A stretch of 64,000 bases of DNA, taken from the NCBI GenBank assembly GCA_027621405.1, contig JAQCBT010000016.1, forward strand, positions 26,979 to 90,978. The letters are read 5' to 3'. Source of the stretch: Pseudomonadota bacterium (lineage in GTDB: Bacteria; Pseudomonadota; Gammaproteobacteria; Pseudomonadales; Pseudohongiellaceae). Every line of letters begins with the position of its first letter. Position 1 is the first letter of the stretch. Made by a program: the position numbers and the translations under genes. Below are positions 63,998 through 64,000 of this stretch, piece after piece. The notes beneath the pieces were generated by a model. The model was given only the letters and a program-made list of their open reading frames with translations, made no database searches and had not been told where the DNA came from.

Positions 63998-64000
63998 CGC

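Larger units (their letters stand above)
63515..64000. other. Gene-free right end with several RNA-like hairpins
   Basis: No protein gene is visible in these 486 bases. Features, left to right: hairpin CCCCGCA/TGC-T-GGGG at about 63647-63665; two TCGCGA palindromes whose centres lie 21 bases apart (63753-63758, 63774-63779); TTAAAT-N17-TATAAC promoter-like boxes (63838-63866); a terminator-like hairpin (63869-63896); then two further perfect inverted repeats. A small RNA or leader beginning near the right edge is possible. Confidence 0.4.

Overview
The window reads as chromosomal DNA of a free-living Gram-negative gammaproteobacterium. It carries outer-membrane assembly genes (lptE, bamD, rlpA), a type IV minor pilin cluster with PilS/PilR, and housekeeping blocks in the order known from Pseudomonas. 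Base composition looks moderately GC-rich and even, and coding is dense on both strands. I see no rRNA, tRNA, CRISPR array, phage or insertion sequence. The many lipoproteins, exported enzymes, sterol-desaturase-type hydroxylase and NSS transporter would suit a marine heterotroph, but I cannot name the genus.

Region 1 (1-8.9 kb) is the rod-shape and lipoate block: rlmH, mrdA, rodA, rlpA, dacA, ybeD, lipB, lipA, then an unknown membrane protein. It covers elongasome peptidoglycan synthesis, septal lipoprotein RlpA, a D,D-carboxypeptidase and protein lipoylation. Region 2 (8.9-21.5 kb) is accessory: a sterol-desaturase-type hydroxylase, a YegD-like Hsp70, an exported cyclophilin behind a sigma-E-like promoter, an NSS transporter, a class V aminotransferase, a Tat-exported HAD protein, DUF2164, a 7TMR-DISM histidine kinase whose phosphoacceptor His is Arg, and a lipoprotein M3 peptidase. 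Region 3 (21.5-33.4 kb) resumes the conserved block on the minus strand, holA-lptE-leuS and corC-ybeY-ybeZ-miaB, split by a putative outer-membrane protein, a YceI protein and an exported CxxCH protein. lnt is not in its usual slot.

Region 4 (33-41 kb) holds a DUF1820 gene, an SrkA-type kinase, a TlpA thioredoxin, an acyl-lipid/acyl-CoA desaturase, slyX, a glycine-zipper protein, a PepSY-regulator-kinase operon and a TSUP transporter. The next gap keeps a decayed fragment resembling a YpdA-type flavoprotein. Region 5 (41-54 kb) is the minor pilin operon fimU-pilV-pilW-pilX-pilY1-(pilY2-position gene)-pilE, with fimT, thiO and pilRS; this is the P. aeruginosa order. Region 6 (54-64 kb) has nadE, a four-gene sigma-factor operon with membrane and exported partners, bamD, rluD, pgeF and clpB (with a sigma-32-like promoter). 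The last 486 bases have no gene but hold a terminator-like hairpin, a perfect inverted repeat and a hairpin presenting a near-consensus CsrA/RsmA site at the window edge.

No single locus looks like a complete unknown defence or metabolic system. The most unusual items are the His-less histidine kinase, the CsrA-type hairpin at the right edge, the sigma-factor operon, and the flavoprotein relic in front of the pilin operon.
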